64,000 nt of DNA from Pseudomonas capeferrum (GTDB taxonomy: Bacteria; Pseudomonadota; Gammaproteobacteria; Pseudomonadales; Pseudomonadaceae): the NCBI RefSeq assembly GCF_000731675.1, contig NZ_JMIT01000003.1:106058-170057 (forward strand). The letters are read 5' to 3'. Under the pieces are notes generated by a model. That model saw nothing but the letters and a program-made list of their open reading frames with translations, made no database searches and was not told the origin of the DNA. Positions 17,049-25,309 of the stretch are shown here, piece after piece (position 1 is the stretch's first letter; each line of letters begins with the position of its first letter). A program made the position numbers and the translations under genes.

Positions 17049-17061
17049 CTTGTCGTACAAG
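17049..17061. promoter_or_regulatory. FadR-type operator on the regulator side
   Basis: CTTGTCGTACAAG is a perfect 5-3-5 palindrome (TTGT-CGT-ACAA core), 24 bp upstream of the regulator ATG. It is the reverse complement of the core at 16904-16916 and supports autoregulation plus control of gudP-gudD. Confidence 0.7.
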
Positions 17062-17085
17062 CCAACCGATAACACCGAGCCCACC

Positions 17086-17787
17086 ATGGACACAGCACCC
17101 ACCCGTGTTCGCGGCCACAGCCGCGCCCACGACCTGGTTTCCAGCCTGACCCAGCAGATTTTGCTGGGTACGTTCAAACCCGGCGACAAGTTGCCCTCGG
17201 AAAACACCCTGGTGCGCGAGCATGGGGTCAGCCGCACTGTGGTGCGCGAAGCCTTGTCGAAGTTGCAGGCCTCAGGGCTGGTGGAGCCCCGCCACGGTAT
17301 CGGTACATTCGTGATCGAGCGCCAGCCCCAGGCAGGCCTGCGCGTTGGCGCAGAAAACGCCGCCAGCGTGCGCGACCTGCTGGAGCTGCGCATCGGCCTC
17401 GAAGGCCAGGCCGCCGCCCTCGCCGCGGTGCGCCGCAACGACGGGCACGTGGCACGCATGCGCCAGGCGCTGGACGACTATCAAGACCTGGCGGCCGCCG
17501 GCGACAGTTGCATCGAGGCTGACCGGCGCTTCCACCTGTTGATCGCCGAGGCCACCGGCAACCTGTATTTCAGCGAAATGATGGTGCAGCTTGGCAGCGG
17601 CCTGATCCCACGTAACCGCATGGCCCTGGCCGAACGTGCCGGGGCCAGGTTGGCCCGGCATGCGTACCTGGCCAACCTGGAGCATGAGGCGATTCTCAAT
17701 GCCATCCGCCGCCAGGACCCAGATGCAGCGCGGGCGGCGATGTGCCTGCACCTGTCCAACAGCCGCGACAGATTGCTGCCCGAATGA
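17086..17787 (+). CDS. GntR/FadR-subfamily regulator of the glucarate operon
   Basis: A 233-residue regulator. The N-terminal winged helix (DLVSSLTQQILLGTFKPGDKLPSENTLVREHGVSRTVVREALSKL, residues about 12-56) is followed by an FCD ligand-binding domain with its metal-ligand pattern (ELRIGLEGQAAALAA, DRRFHLLIAEATGN, HEAILNAIRRQD). ATG 17086 is chosen over the TTG at 17050, because that codon lies inside an operator. Divergent from gudP and flanked by two matching palindromes, it is most likely the hexarate-responsive repressor of gudP-gudD; the ligand is inferred from context. Confidence 0.88.
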   Translation: MDTAPTRVRGHSRAHDLVSSLTQQILLGTFKPGDKLPSENTLVREHGVSRTVVREALSKLQASGLVEPRHGIGTFVIERQPQAGLRVGAENAASVRDLLELRIGLEGQAAALAAVRRNDGHVARMRQALDDYQDLAAAGDSCIEADRRFHLLIAEATGNLYFSEMMVQLGSGLIPRNRMALAERAGARLARHAYLANLEHEAILNAIRRQDPDAARAAMCLHLSNSRDRLLPE

Positions 17788-17812
17788 CCTTGTGGAAACC
17801 ACCTTGCGGGCC

Positions 17813-17931
17813 TTTGTAGGAGCGGCCTTGCGTCGCGAAAGGGGTGCGCAGCGCCCCCGGCAATCTCTGCTGTGACATAGAACCTGGGGCTGCTGCGCAC
17901 CCCTTTCGCGACGCAAGGCCGCTCCTACAAA
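17813..17931. repeat. Long palindromic element, family B copy 1 (40-bp perfect arms)
   Basis: A 40-bp arm at 17813-17852, starting TTTGTAGGAGCGGCCTTGCG, recurs exactly inverted at 17892-17931 around a 39-bp core that ends AACCTGGGG. It sits between the convergent regulator and ABC ATPase genes and is probably a two-way terminator. Copy 2 lies at 54453-54577. Confidence 0.9.
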
Positions 17932-17945
17932 CCGCAGGCCGGGCG

Positions 17946-18707
17946 TCAGGCCAGCGCCCGATCCACCAACACCTGCAAGCGCCCCTGCGAGCACTGCTCG
18001 ACCCGCGCCTCGACCCCATACACCTCGGCCAGCATCGCCGGTTTCAGCACATCCGCAGGCGCCCCACAGGCGACCACCCTGCCCTCGCGCAACACCACCA
18101 GGCAATCGGCCTGGCTGGCCGCCAGGTTGATGTCATGCAGCACCGCCACCGCCAGCAGCCGATGCGCCACTACCCGCTCACGCACCGCGCCCATCACCCG
18201 CAACTGGTAGTGCAGGTCCAGCGCACTGGTCGGCTCATCCAGCAGCAGTACCTGCGGATTGCGCGCCAGCAACTGCGCCAGCGCCACCAACTGCCGCTGG
18301 CCACCCGACAGGCTGTCGAGCGAGCGCTCGGCCAGGCCCTCGATGCCCAACTGCCGCAACGCCTCAAAGGCATGGCTGAGGAGGTCGTCACTGCCGCCGA
18401 CACGCAACGCCGCAACGATGCTTTCCAGCACGCCCAAGGCAAGCCCCGGCGGCAGCTGTTGCGGCATGTAGGCCAGACGCCGGGCGCGCTCGGCAAAGCC
18501 CAGCCGCGTCACATCCTGGCCATCCAGGCGCAGTGTGCCCTGCATTCGCTCCAGCCCGGCCAAGGCCCGCAGCAGTGTGGACTTGCCCGCGCCGTTGGGG
18601 CCGACCAGCGCCACCAGGCTACCCGCCGGCAACGCAGGCAGCGTCACCCCATGCAGAATCTGCCGTGCGCCGTAGGCAACGCAAAGATGATCGATCGACA
18701 GGCTCAC
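17946..18707 (-). CDS. Iron-siderophore/heme ABC importer, ATPase subunit
   Basis: A 253-residue FepC/FecE/HmuV-type ATPase. It has Walker A (VGPNGAGKSTLLRAL), a Q-loop (AYMPQQLP), the signature LSGGQRQLVALAQLLA, Walker B VLLLDEPTSALD and switch histidine in VLHDINLAA. It powers uptake of an iron chelate or corrinoid through the inner membrane. Its ATG overlaps the permease stop by four bases, so the three genes form one translationally coupled operon. The substrate is not determined by the sequence. Confidence 0.9.
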   Translation of the reverse strand: MSLSIDHLCVAYGARQILHGVTLPALPAGSLVALVGPNGAGKSTLLRALAGLERMQGTLRLDGQDVTRLGFAERARRLAYMPQQLPPGLALGVLESIVAALRVGGSDDLLSHAFEALRQLGIEGLAERSLDSLSGGQRQLVALAQLLARNPQVLLLDEPTSALDLHYQLRVMGAVRERVVAHRLLAVAVLHDINLAASQADCLVVLREGRVVACGAPADVLKPAMLAEVYGVEARVEQCSQGRLQVLVDRALA

Positions 18708-19765
18708 AGGCTTCTCCCCCGTCGAAACACCAGCACCACGAACACCGGCACACCCACCAAGGCCGTGACGATGCCCACCGGCACGATCACGCCAGGGAGC
18801 AGCAACTTGCTGGCGAGCGACGACAACGACAGCATCAGTGCGCCCACCAGCGCACTGGCCGGAAACAGAAACCGCTGGTCCTCACCCACCAGCAAACGCG
18901 CGATGTGCGGCCCGACCAGGCCGACGAAGCCAATGGTGCCGACAAACGCCACCGCAGTGGCCGACAGCAGGCTGATGCGCAGCAACGAGGCCAGGCGCAG
19001 GCGCCGGGTGTCCACACCAAAGCTGCGCGCGCGGTCCTCGCCCATACGCAGCAAGGTCATCGCTGGCGCGGCGCGCAGCGAAAACGGCAGCAGCACCGCC
19101 AGCACCAGAGCCAGCAGGCCAAGCTTGTGCCAGTCGGCCCGCGCCAGGCTGCCCAAGGTCCAGAACACCAGTTGCTGCAGCACGTCTTCGGTGGCCAGCA
19201 ATTGCAGCAGCGACACCAGCGCGTTGCAACTGAACACCAAGGCGATGCCAAACAGCACCAGGCTCTGCACACCGGCACCGCGCAGGCGCGACATCATCTG
19301 CAGCAGCACCACCGACAGGCAGGCGAAGGCAAACGCCATCACTGTCACCTGGGCGCTCGGCGCCAGCCAGGCAACCCCGAGCGGGTAGGCAATCGCCAGC
19401 GAAGCGCCCAGCGCAGCAGACGACGACACCCCCAGGGTGAAGGGGCTGGCCAGCGGGTTGTCGAGGATCGCCTGCATCTCGGCACCGGCCAGCGACAGCG
19501 CCGCCCCCACCAGTACCGCCATCAACGCGTACGGCAGGCGCACGTTCCAGATGATCACCCGCTCGGTGGCACTGAGCGTGGTCGGCTCGAAAATGCCCTG
19601 CAGCAAACGCCCCAGGCTCATGCCCGAGGCGCCACTGGCCAGGTCGCCCAGCACCGTCACCAGCAGCAACAGCGCCAGCCCCGCTACCAGCAACCCGCGC
19701 CGCCACAGCAGCCGGCGATAGTGCCAGGCGGCCAGTGCGGCGCCATCCTGAGCCAGTGCAGTCAC
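18704..19765 (-). CDS. Iron-siderophore/heme ABC importer, FecCD-type permease
   Basis: A 353-residue permease of the FecCD/BtuC family with about 9-10 membrane helices. Family marks are RLPYALMAVLVGAALSLAGAEMQAILDNPLASPFTLGVSSSAALGA in the first half and TIGFVGLVGPHIARLLVGEDQRFLFPASALVGALML near the end. It forms the homodimeric channel with the ATPase encoded downstream and the binding protein encoded upstream, overlapping each gene by four bases. A single permease gene is consistent with a BtuC2D2-like architecture. Confidence 0.92.
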   Translation of the reverse strand: MTALAQDGAALAAWHYRRLLWRRGLLVAGLALLLLVTVLGDLASGASGMSLGRLLQGIFEPTTLSATERVIIWNVRLPYALMAVLVGAALSLAGAEMQAILDNPLASPFTLGVSSSAALGASLAIAYPLGVAWLAPSAQVTVMAFAFACLSVVLLQMMSRLRGAGVQSLVLFGIALVFSCNALVSLLQLLATEDVLQQLVFWTLGSLARADWHKLGLLALVLAVLLPFSLRAAPAMTLLRMGEDRARSFGVDTRRLRLASLLRISLLSATAVAFVGTIGFVGLVGPHIARLLVGEDQRFLFPASALVGALMLSLSSLASKLLLPGVIVPVGIVTALVGVPVFVVLVFRRGRSL

Positions 19766-20865
19766 TTGGCGTCGACCCAGTACTGGCCGTCCAGGCCGAC
19801 CTTGAGCAGCTGGTTGATCTCGGCCAGGGTCGCCTGCGGGTCGAGGCCCTCGAAGCGCTCGGGGTGTACCCAGCGGGCCATGGCTTCGATGGCGAGGATG
19901 TTGAACGGCGAATTGTAGAAGTCATGCCACAGGCCATGCGCCTGGCCCGCCTGGATTGGCCGCAGCGGCGCGAATTCCGGCCGTGCGGTGATCTTGGCCA
20001 GGCTCTGGCGCGCGGTATCGAGCGACACCCCAGCCCCCAGCAGCACGCCGGGTGCGCGGTTGCCGGTGGCGATATACACATCAGGGTCGGCCTGCAGCAC
20101 GTATTCGACGCTCACATCGCCGAGCGCGCCCGGCACCACATCGGCACCAATATTATGCCCGCCCACGGCCTCGACCACGCTGCCCAGGCCGCTCTTGCCG
20201 GTGGTGTGCCCAGGCGCCTGCCAGACCCCGGCCAACAGTTCGAGGAAGACCTTGGGCCGCGCGTTGTCCGGCAGGCCGGCCACGCCCTCGGTCACCCGCT
20301 TCAGGTGGCGGTCATACAGGCTCAGGTATTGCTGGGCCTGGGCCTCGCGACCGAGCAGCGTGCCCAGCGCTTGCATGCTGACCCGGGTATTGCGGATGGG
20401 GTGTACACGAAAGTCGATGAACAGCACCGGTACGCCGGCTTTGGCCAGCAGGTCTGCCACCGGGCTGTGCTGGGTCGGGCCCTCGCCGGCAATGCTGAAG
20501 ATCGCCAGGTCGGGCTTAAGCGCGAGAATCTGTTCAGCGCTGACGCTTTGCTCGGTGGCCTGGCCGATCAGCGGCAACTGGGTGATCTGCGGGTACTTTT
20601 GCGCATACACCGCATAGGTGTGGGGGTCGAGCAGGCGCATGTCGTTCTGCCAACCCACCACGCGCTGGAAGGGGTTGTCGCGGTCGAGCAGTGCCAGGGC
20701 GAAGAACAACCGGCCCTCGCCGAGCACGATGCGCTGGGGCGCATGGTCGAGCTCGACTTTGCGCCCCAGCACATCGGTGGCTTGCACGGCACTGGCGGTC
20801 TGGATGAACGCCATCGACAACAGAAAAGGCAGCAAGCGCTGCCAGAGGCGGGGAAGTACGCACAT
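19762..20865 (-). CDS. Iron-siderophore/heme ABC importer, periplasmic binding protein
   Basis: A cluster-8 (BtuF/FepB-like) binding protein of about 367 residues with an N-terminal signal peptide (LLPFLLSMAFIQTASAVQA). The body shows ATDVLGRKVELDHAPQRIV, SAEQILALKPDLAIF, VGGHNIGADV, and a PDVYIATGNRA segment. Starts at 20865, 20874 and 20898 are all in frame; 20865 has an AGAGG about nine bases upstream and is my choice. First gene of the operon; no TonB receptor or sigma factor adjoins it, and no clear Fur box was seen upstream. The large insert-rich N-lobe leaves siderophore, heme or corrinoid all possible. Confidence 0.88.
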   Translation of the reverse strand: MCVLPRLWQRLLPFLLSMAFIQTASAVQATDVLGRKVELDHAPQRIVLGEGRLFFALALLDRDNPFQRVVGWQNDMRLLDPHTYAVYAQKYPQITQLPLIGQATEQSVSAEQILALKPDLAIFSIAGEGPTQHSPVADLLAKAGVPVLFIDFRVHPIRNTRVSMQALGTLLGREAQAQQYLSLYDRHLKRVTEGVAGLPDNARPKVFLELLAGVWQAPGHTTGKSGLGSVVEAVGGHNIGADVVPGALGDVSVEYVLQADPDVYIATGNRAPGVLLGAGVSLDTARQSLAKITARPEFAPLRPIQAGQAHGLWHDFYNSPFNILAIEAMARWVHPERFEGLDPQATLAEINQLLKVGLDGQYWVDAK

Positions 20866-20997
20866 GGGGGGCATCCTCTTCAAGAGAATCAGTCGCATCA
20901 GAAGCGGGGCATTCTAGCCAGCCGCCTGGTGCTACCCATGTGCGGGAATGTATCGGGTTGTAGGTCGCTCGTTACAAACGCCTTGTCGGCGCAGCAA

Positions 20998-22008
20998 CTA
21001 CCAGGTCAGGCAGATCTTGCCGAAATGCTTGTTGCTCTCCTGGTAGCGGAAGGCATCGACGATCTGCTCCAGCTCGAAGTGTTTGTCCACCACCGGCCGC
21101 AAGCCATTGGCATCGATCGCCCGCACCATTGCCTGCTGCTGAGCCCGGCTGCCGACCAGCACGCCCTGCAAGCGGATCTGCCGCACCAGCGCCTGCACCA
21201 GCGGCAACTGCCCTGCCACCCCGGTAAGGATACCGATCAACGACACATGCCCGCCGATACGCGCGGCAATCATCGATTGCTCCAGGGTCGCCGGGCCGCC
21301 GACTTCGATCACATGGTCGACACCGCGATTGCCGGTAAGCTCACGCACCTTCTCGCCCCAGGCCGGGGTGCTCTTGTAGTTGATCAGGTGGTCGGCGCCC
21401 AGGGCCTTGAGGCGCTCGAGCTTGGCATCGCTGGACGACGTGGCGATCACCGTCGCACCCGCCAGCTTGGCGAACTGCAAGGCGAATATCGACACCCCAC
21501 CCGTGCCCTGCACCAGCACGGTATCGCCGGGCTTGAGGTGGTCGTCGCTCATCAAGGCACGCCAGGCGGTAAGGCCTGCGGTGGTCAGCGTGGCCGCTTC
21601 GGCGTGGCTGTAACCCTTGGGCGCCAGGGTGAAGGACGTGGCACGCGCGGTGACCTGCGCACGGGCGTAGCCATCCAGGCCATCACCGGGCACCCGGGCA
21701 AACCCTTCGACATTGGCCTGGCCGTCGAGCCAGTCGGGGAAGAAGGTGCTGACAACGTTGTCACCCACCTGGAATTCGCTGACGCCGGCCCCCACCGCCG
21801 TCACTTCACCGGCACCGTCGGCCATGGGAATGCGCCGCTCGCTCGGCCCCCACATGCCGCTGACCACGGCGAAGTCGTGGTAGTTGAGGGAACTGGCGTG
21901 CAAACGCACGGTGATTTCGCCGGCCTGTGGCGCAAGCGCCTCGCAGGTGCCGACCTGGACGTTGGCGTAGCCGCCGCCAGGTTGGACGTAGATGGCCTTG
22001 CTGCTCAT
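20998..22008 (-). CDS. Medium-chain dehydrogenase/reductase, quinone-oxidoreductase-like
   Basis: A 336-residue NAD(P)H-dependent MDR protein. The GroES-like domain (LHASSLNYHDFAVVSG) lacks the zinc-binding cysteines of alcohol dehydrogenases. The Rossmann fold has VLVQGTGGVSIFALQFAKLAGA (glycine-rich loop) and ATSSSDAKLERLKALGADHLINY. This places it with zinc-free NADPH:quinone/enone reductases rather than true alcohol dehydrogenases. ATG 22008 has GGAG upstream; the longer open frame from 22197 has no start signal. Substrate unknown. Confidence 0.85.
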   Translation of the reverse strand: MSSKAIYVQPGGGYANVQVGTCEALAPQAGEITVRLHASSLNYHDFAVVSGMWGPSERRIPMADGAGEVTAVGAGVSEFQVGDNVVSTFFPDWLDGQANVEGFARVPGDGLDGYARAQVTARATSFTLAPKGYSHAEAATLTTAGLTAWRALMSDDHLKPGDTVLVQGTGGVSIFALQFAKLAGATVIATSSSDAKLERLKALGADHLINYKSTPAWGEKVRELTGNRGVDHVIEVGGPATLEQSMIAARIGGHVSLIGILTGVAGQLPLVQALVRQIRLQGVLVGSRAQQQAMVRAIDANGLRPVVDKHFELEQIVDAFRYQESNKHFGKICLTW

Positions 22009-22079
22009 GGCTGGGTCTCCATCAAGGGAAAAATTTCGGTTCAGCATAGTCCGCGCAGGCAGCTTGCCAACACCAACGA

Positions 22080-22670
22080 TCAGCCGAGCATCACCCGCAA
22101 CGCCCGGCAATCCGCCGCATGCCAATCGGTCAATTGCGGCCACGGGTTGTCCGGCAGGTTGACCAGTATGGTCCGTGCCCCGGCCGCGCGCCCGCAATCC
22201 AGGTCGAAGCGGTAGTCACCGACCATTACCAGCTCGCGGGGTGCCACGCCCCATGCCCCGGCAATTTTCAAAAGGCCGTCCGGGCTAGGCTTGGGCGCGG
22301 CCTCGTCACGGCCAAGAATATGCTCCACCGCGAAGCAGTCAGCCAGGCCGATGGCCTCTAGTGTGACATGCGCAAGCTCGCGGGCATTGCGGGTCAGGAT
22401 CGCCAGCCGGCAGCCGCGCTCGGCCAGCTCGCGCACCAGTTCCACCGCGCCCGTCGCTGCCGTCGAGGCCAGCGCCAGGTCGCGTTCATGCTCCAGCAGC
22501 CAGGCGTGCTTGGCCGCCGCTTGCGCCGCCGGCAACGCCGCCAGGTGGGTCAGGATGTCGTGCTCGGCCGGGATCTCCAGCGCTTCGCGGATTGCCGCAA
22601 AATCGTGCACCGCCACGGTCAGGGTGCCGTCCATGTCGAACACCCAGTTACGCACTTCGCTCAGGTTCAT
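22080..22670 (-). CDS. HAD-superfamily hydrolase (phosphatase)
   Basis: A 196-residue haloacid-dehalogenase-type phosphatase. Motif I is VFDMDGTLT (nucleophile Asp and acid/base Asp), motif II is LAILTRNARE, and motif IV region is ELVMVGDYRFDLDCGRAAGART, with PKPSPDGLL for the lysine. The small helical cap suggests a phosphoglycolate- or pyrophosphatase-like enzyme acting on small phosphate esters. Its ATG overlaps the tesB stop by four bases, so the two are co-expressed. Confidence 0.88.
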   Translation of the reverse strand: MNLSEVRNWVFDMDGTLTVAVHDFAAIREALEIPAEHDILTHLAALPAAQAAAKHAWLLEHERDLALASTAATGAVELVRELAERGCRLAILTRNARELAHVTLEAIGLADCFAVEHILGRDEAAPKPSPDGLLKIAGAWGVAPRELVMVGDYRFDLDCGRAAGARTILVNLPDNPWPQLTDWHAADCRALRVMLG

Positions 22671-23536
22671 GCCCAGTCCTTGCGATGACGAATGAGGCCT
22701 TCCTGGCACGACGATGCCACCAGCTGCCCGGCCTGGTTGAAGATACTGCCCCGGCAGAAGCCGCGGGCATTGCCGGCCCAAGGGCTGTCGGTGGCGTACA
22801 GCAACCACTCGTCTGCACGCAGGTTGCCATGGAACCACAGCGAATGATCGAGGCTGGCGATCTGCATGTCGCGCTGCCACACCGATTTGCCATGGGGCAG
22901 CAGCGCGGTGGTCAGCAGGCCGAAGTCAGAGGCATAGGCCAGCAGGTACTTGTGCAGCGCTGGCACGTCCGGCAGGTTGCCGTCGGCACGGAACCAGGCG
23001 TACTTCACCGGGTCACCCGGCTTGGGGTTGAACGGGTCGCGCTCTGTGACCGGGCGGATTTCGATCGGCTTGGCGCACAACACCTTGTCGCGGATGCGTT
23101 CGGGCAGGTGCTCGGCCATGGCACTGGCCAGTTCGACTTCGCTGGGCAGGTTTTCCGGGCCGACCACATCCGGCATCTGCGCCTGGTGCTCAAAGCCCTC
23201 TTCGTCGTACTGGAACGACGCGCTGCAGGTGAAGATAGTGTGGCCCTTCTGAATCGCGGTCACCCGCCGGGTGCTGAAGCTGCCACCGTCACGTACCCGG
23301 TCTACCGAATAGACCACCGGCAAGCTGGCATCGCCAGGGCGCAGGAAGTAGCCATGCAACGAATGCACGTGGCGCGCGTCCTCGACCGTCTGGCTGGCCG
23401 CCGACAATGACTGGCCCAGCACCTGCCCGCCGTACAGCTGGCGGAAGCCCAGGTCCTGGCTGCGTCCACGGAACAGGTTCTCCTCGATGGACTCGAGGCT
23501 CAACAGGTCGACCAGGTCGTCCAACACATGACTCAT
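22667..23536 (-). CDS. tesB: Acyl-CoA thioesterase II
   Basis: Hydrolyses medium- and long-chain acyl-CoA to free fatty acid and CoA. The 289 residues form two fused hotdog domains: GRSQDLGFRQLYGGQVLGQSLSAA in the first half and the catalytic Asp in ASLDHSLWFHG, the Thr in LLYATDSPWAGNARGF and the Gln in SSCQEGLIR in the second. ATG 23536 has AGGAG upstream. It leads a short operon with the HAD phosphatase. Confidence 0.93.
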   Translation of the reverse strand: MSHVLDDLVDLLSLESIEENLFRGRSQDLGFRQLYGGQVLGQSLSAASQTVEDARHVHSLHGYFLRPGDASLPVVYSVDRVRDGGSFSTRRVTAIQKGHTIFTCSASFQYDEEGFEHQAQMPDVVGPENLPSEVELASAMAEHLPERIRDKVLCAKPIEIRPVTERDPFNPKPGDPVKYAWFRADGNLPDVPALHKYLLAYASDFGLLTTALLPHGKSVWQRDMQIASLDHSLWFHGNLRADEWLLYATDSPWAGNARGFCRGSIFNQAGQLVASSCQEGLIRHRKDWA

Positions 23537-23631
23537 CGGGGGTTCTCCTAGCAAGGCATCACGGCTCTACAGCACTTTCATGAAGGCAAATGATACAGGG
23601 TTTGTCATTCGCACCGCGCATGGCCATCCAT

Positions 23632-24201
23632 TCAGCCACGCAGGGTCTGCTCCCAGTGTGCACGGTCGATGCGGTACAGCACATGCGGGCGCAACGGGTG
23701 GCCGGCCGGCAGGCGCGGGTGTTCGAAACTGCCGCTCGGGTCTTGCAGCATGCCAACGGCCTGCATGACCTTTTGCGAGGGCAAGTTGCTCTCGCTAGTG
23801 AACGACACCACCTCATCCAGGCGCAATTGGGCAAAGGCACAACGCAGGCACGTCCAGGCGGCCTCGCTGGCAAAGCCCAGGCCCCAGTGGCGCCGCGCCA
23901 GGCGCCAGCCGATTTCCACTGCAGGCGCAAAGTCGGCATCGAAGCTGACGTGCAACAGCCCGGTCATGCCGATGAACGCGCCGCTGTCCTTGCGCTCCAG
24001 CGCCCACAGGCCGAACCCGTACTCATTGAAGTGGCCACGGATACGCCCGATCAGCGCAGCCGCCTCCAGGCGCGTCAGCGGCGCCGGGAAGTAGCGCATC
24101 ACCTGAGGGTCGGCGCACAGCGCGGCGAACTCGCGCAGGTCGTCGTCATGCCATTGGCGCAGCACCAGCCGTGCGCTTTCCAGTTGGGGGATGGGGGTCA
24201 T
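23632..24201 (-). CDS. GNAT-family N-acetyltransferase (RimJ/RimL-like)
   Basis: A 189-residue acetyltransferase of the Acetyltransf_3 type: LESARLVLRQWHDDDLREF at the start, then EIGWRLARRHWGLGFASEAA, the pyrophosphate loop that binds acetyl-CoA, and LDEVVSFTSESNLPSQKVMQAVGM. ATG 24201 has GGAG upstream; the open frame extends further only by reading through a REP. Substrate (ribosomal protein, other N-terminus or small amine) unknown. Confidence 0.88.
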   Translation of the reverse strand: MTPIPQLESARLVLRQWHDDDLREFAALCADPQVMRYFPAPLTRLEAAALIGRIRGHFNEYGFGLWALERKDSGAFIGMTGLLHVSFDADFAPAVEIGWRLARRHWGLGFASEAAWTCLRCAFAQLRLDEVVSFTSESNLPSQKVMQAVGMLQDPSGSFEHPRLPAGHPLRPHVLYRIDRAHWEQTLRG

Positions 24202-24268
24202 GGGGTGTGCTCCGGTTTTGCTGTCTTGCAGTTTACAGCGTAGGCGCGGGCGAAGGTTTAACCCAGTG

Positions 24269-24317
24269 AGATCGAGCGCCGCCCGCGCGGCGCTTCGCGG
24301 GGCAAGCCCGCTCCCAC
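24269..24317. repeat. Single REP (family A arm)
   Basis: AGATCGAGCGCCGCCCGCG through GGGGCAAGCCCG to CTCCCAC: one arm of the family A palindrome, without partner or core, between divergent genes. Confidence 0.85.
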
Positions 24318-24381
24318 GGGCAATAGCACCAACCGCCCAAGAACTGGCAAGATCAACACTGGCCCCGAATGCGAACCCACC

Positions 24382-25296
24382 ATGCCGTTGCCGCTGATCT
24401 ACCACGATGACTACAGCCCGGCGTTCCCCGCCGACCACCGCTTCCCGATGGACAAGTTTCGCCTGCTGCGCGACCACCTGGTCGACAGCGGCCTGACCCG
24501 CGACCAGGACCTGTTGCGCCCGCAGATCTGCCCCAACGACATCCTGGCCCTGGCCCACGACCGCGGTTACATCGAGCGCTACATGAACGGCGACCTGTCC
24601 CGCGAGGACCAGCGCCGCCTCGGCCTGCCCTGGAGCGAGGCGCTGGCCCGGCGCACCGTGCGCGCCGTGGGCGGCTCGCTGCTGTGCGCCGAATTAGCCC
24701 TAGAGCACGGCATCGCCTGCCACCTGGCCGGCGGCACCCACCACGCCCATTACGATCACCCCGCCGGCTTCTGCATCTTCAACGACCTGGCCGTGATCAG
24801 CCGCTACCTGCTGGAGGCCGGGCGGGTGCACCGGGTGCTGATCTTCGACTGCGACGTGCACCAGGGCGACGGCACCGCGCGCATCCTCCAGGACACACCC
24901 GACGCGATCACCGTGTCCCTGCACTGTGAACAGAACTTCCCGGCCCGCAAGGCGCAGAGCGACTGGGACATCCCCCTGCCCCGCGGCATGGGCGACGCCG
25001 CCTACCTCAAGGTCGTGGACGATGCCCTCAACTACCTGCTGCCGCTGTACCAACCCGACCTGGTGCTGTACGACGCCGGCGTGGATGTGCACAAGGACGA
25101 CGCCCTGGGCTACCTGCAACTGACCGACGAAGGCCTGGCGGCCCGCGACGAAAGGGTCATGCGCCATTGCCTGGGCCGCGATATCCCGGTGGTGGGGGTG
25201 ATCGGCGGTGGCTACAGCAAGGACCGCGCAGCCTTGGCGCGGCGCCATGGCATCCTCCATCACAGCGCGGCGAAGGTCATCAGTTGTTCACAATGA
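24382..25296 (+). CDS. Histone-deacetylase-like amidohydrolase
   Basis: A 304-residue zinc amidohydrolase of the arginase/deacetylase fold. Catalytic motifs are intact: THHAHYDHPAGFCIFNDLA (charge-relay histidines), IFDCDVHQGDGTA (zinc-binding Asp and His), YDAGVDVHKDD (second zinc Asp) and GGGYSKD. The length and the HYDHPAGFCIFND pattern resemble class IV (HDAC11-like) bacterial homologues. With no histones, likely substrates are acetylated or acylated lysines, polyamines or small amides. It stands alone; the ATG is 65 bp past a REP. Confidence 0.88.
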   Translation: MPLPLIYHDDYSPAFPADHRFPMDKFRLLRDHLVDSGLTRDQDLLRPQICPNDILALAHDRGYIERYMNGDLSREDQRRLGLPWSEALARRTVRAVGGSLLCAELALEHGIACHLAGGTHHAHYDHPAGFCIFNDLAVISRYLLEAGRVHRVLIFDCDVHQGDGTARILQDTPDAITVSLHCEQNFPARKAQSDWDIPLPRGMGDAAYLKVVDDALNYLLPLYQPDLVLYDAGVDVHKDDALGYLQLTDEGLAARDERVMRHCLGRDIPVVGVIGGGYSKDRAALARRHGILHHSAAKVISCSQ

Positions 25297-25309
25297 CTGT
25301 GGAACCGCC

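Noticed and set aside
20899..20997. Fur box before the iron ABC importer.
   Set aside because: No sequence resembling three GATAAT-type hexamers could be found.
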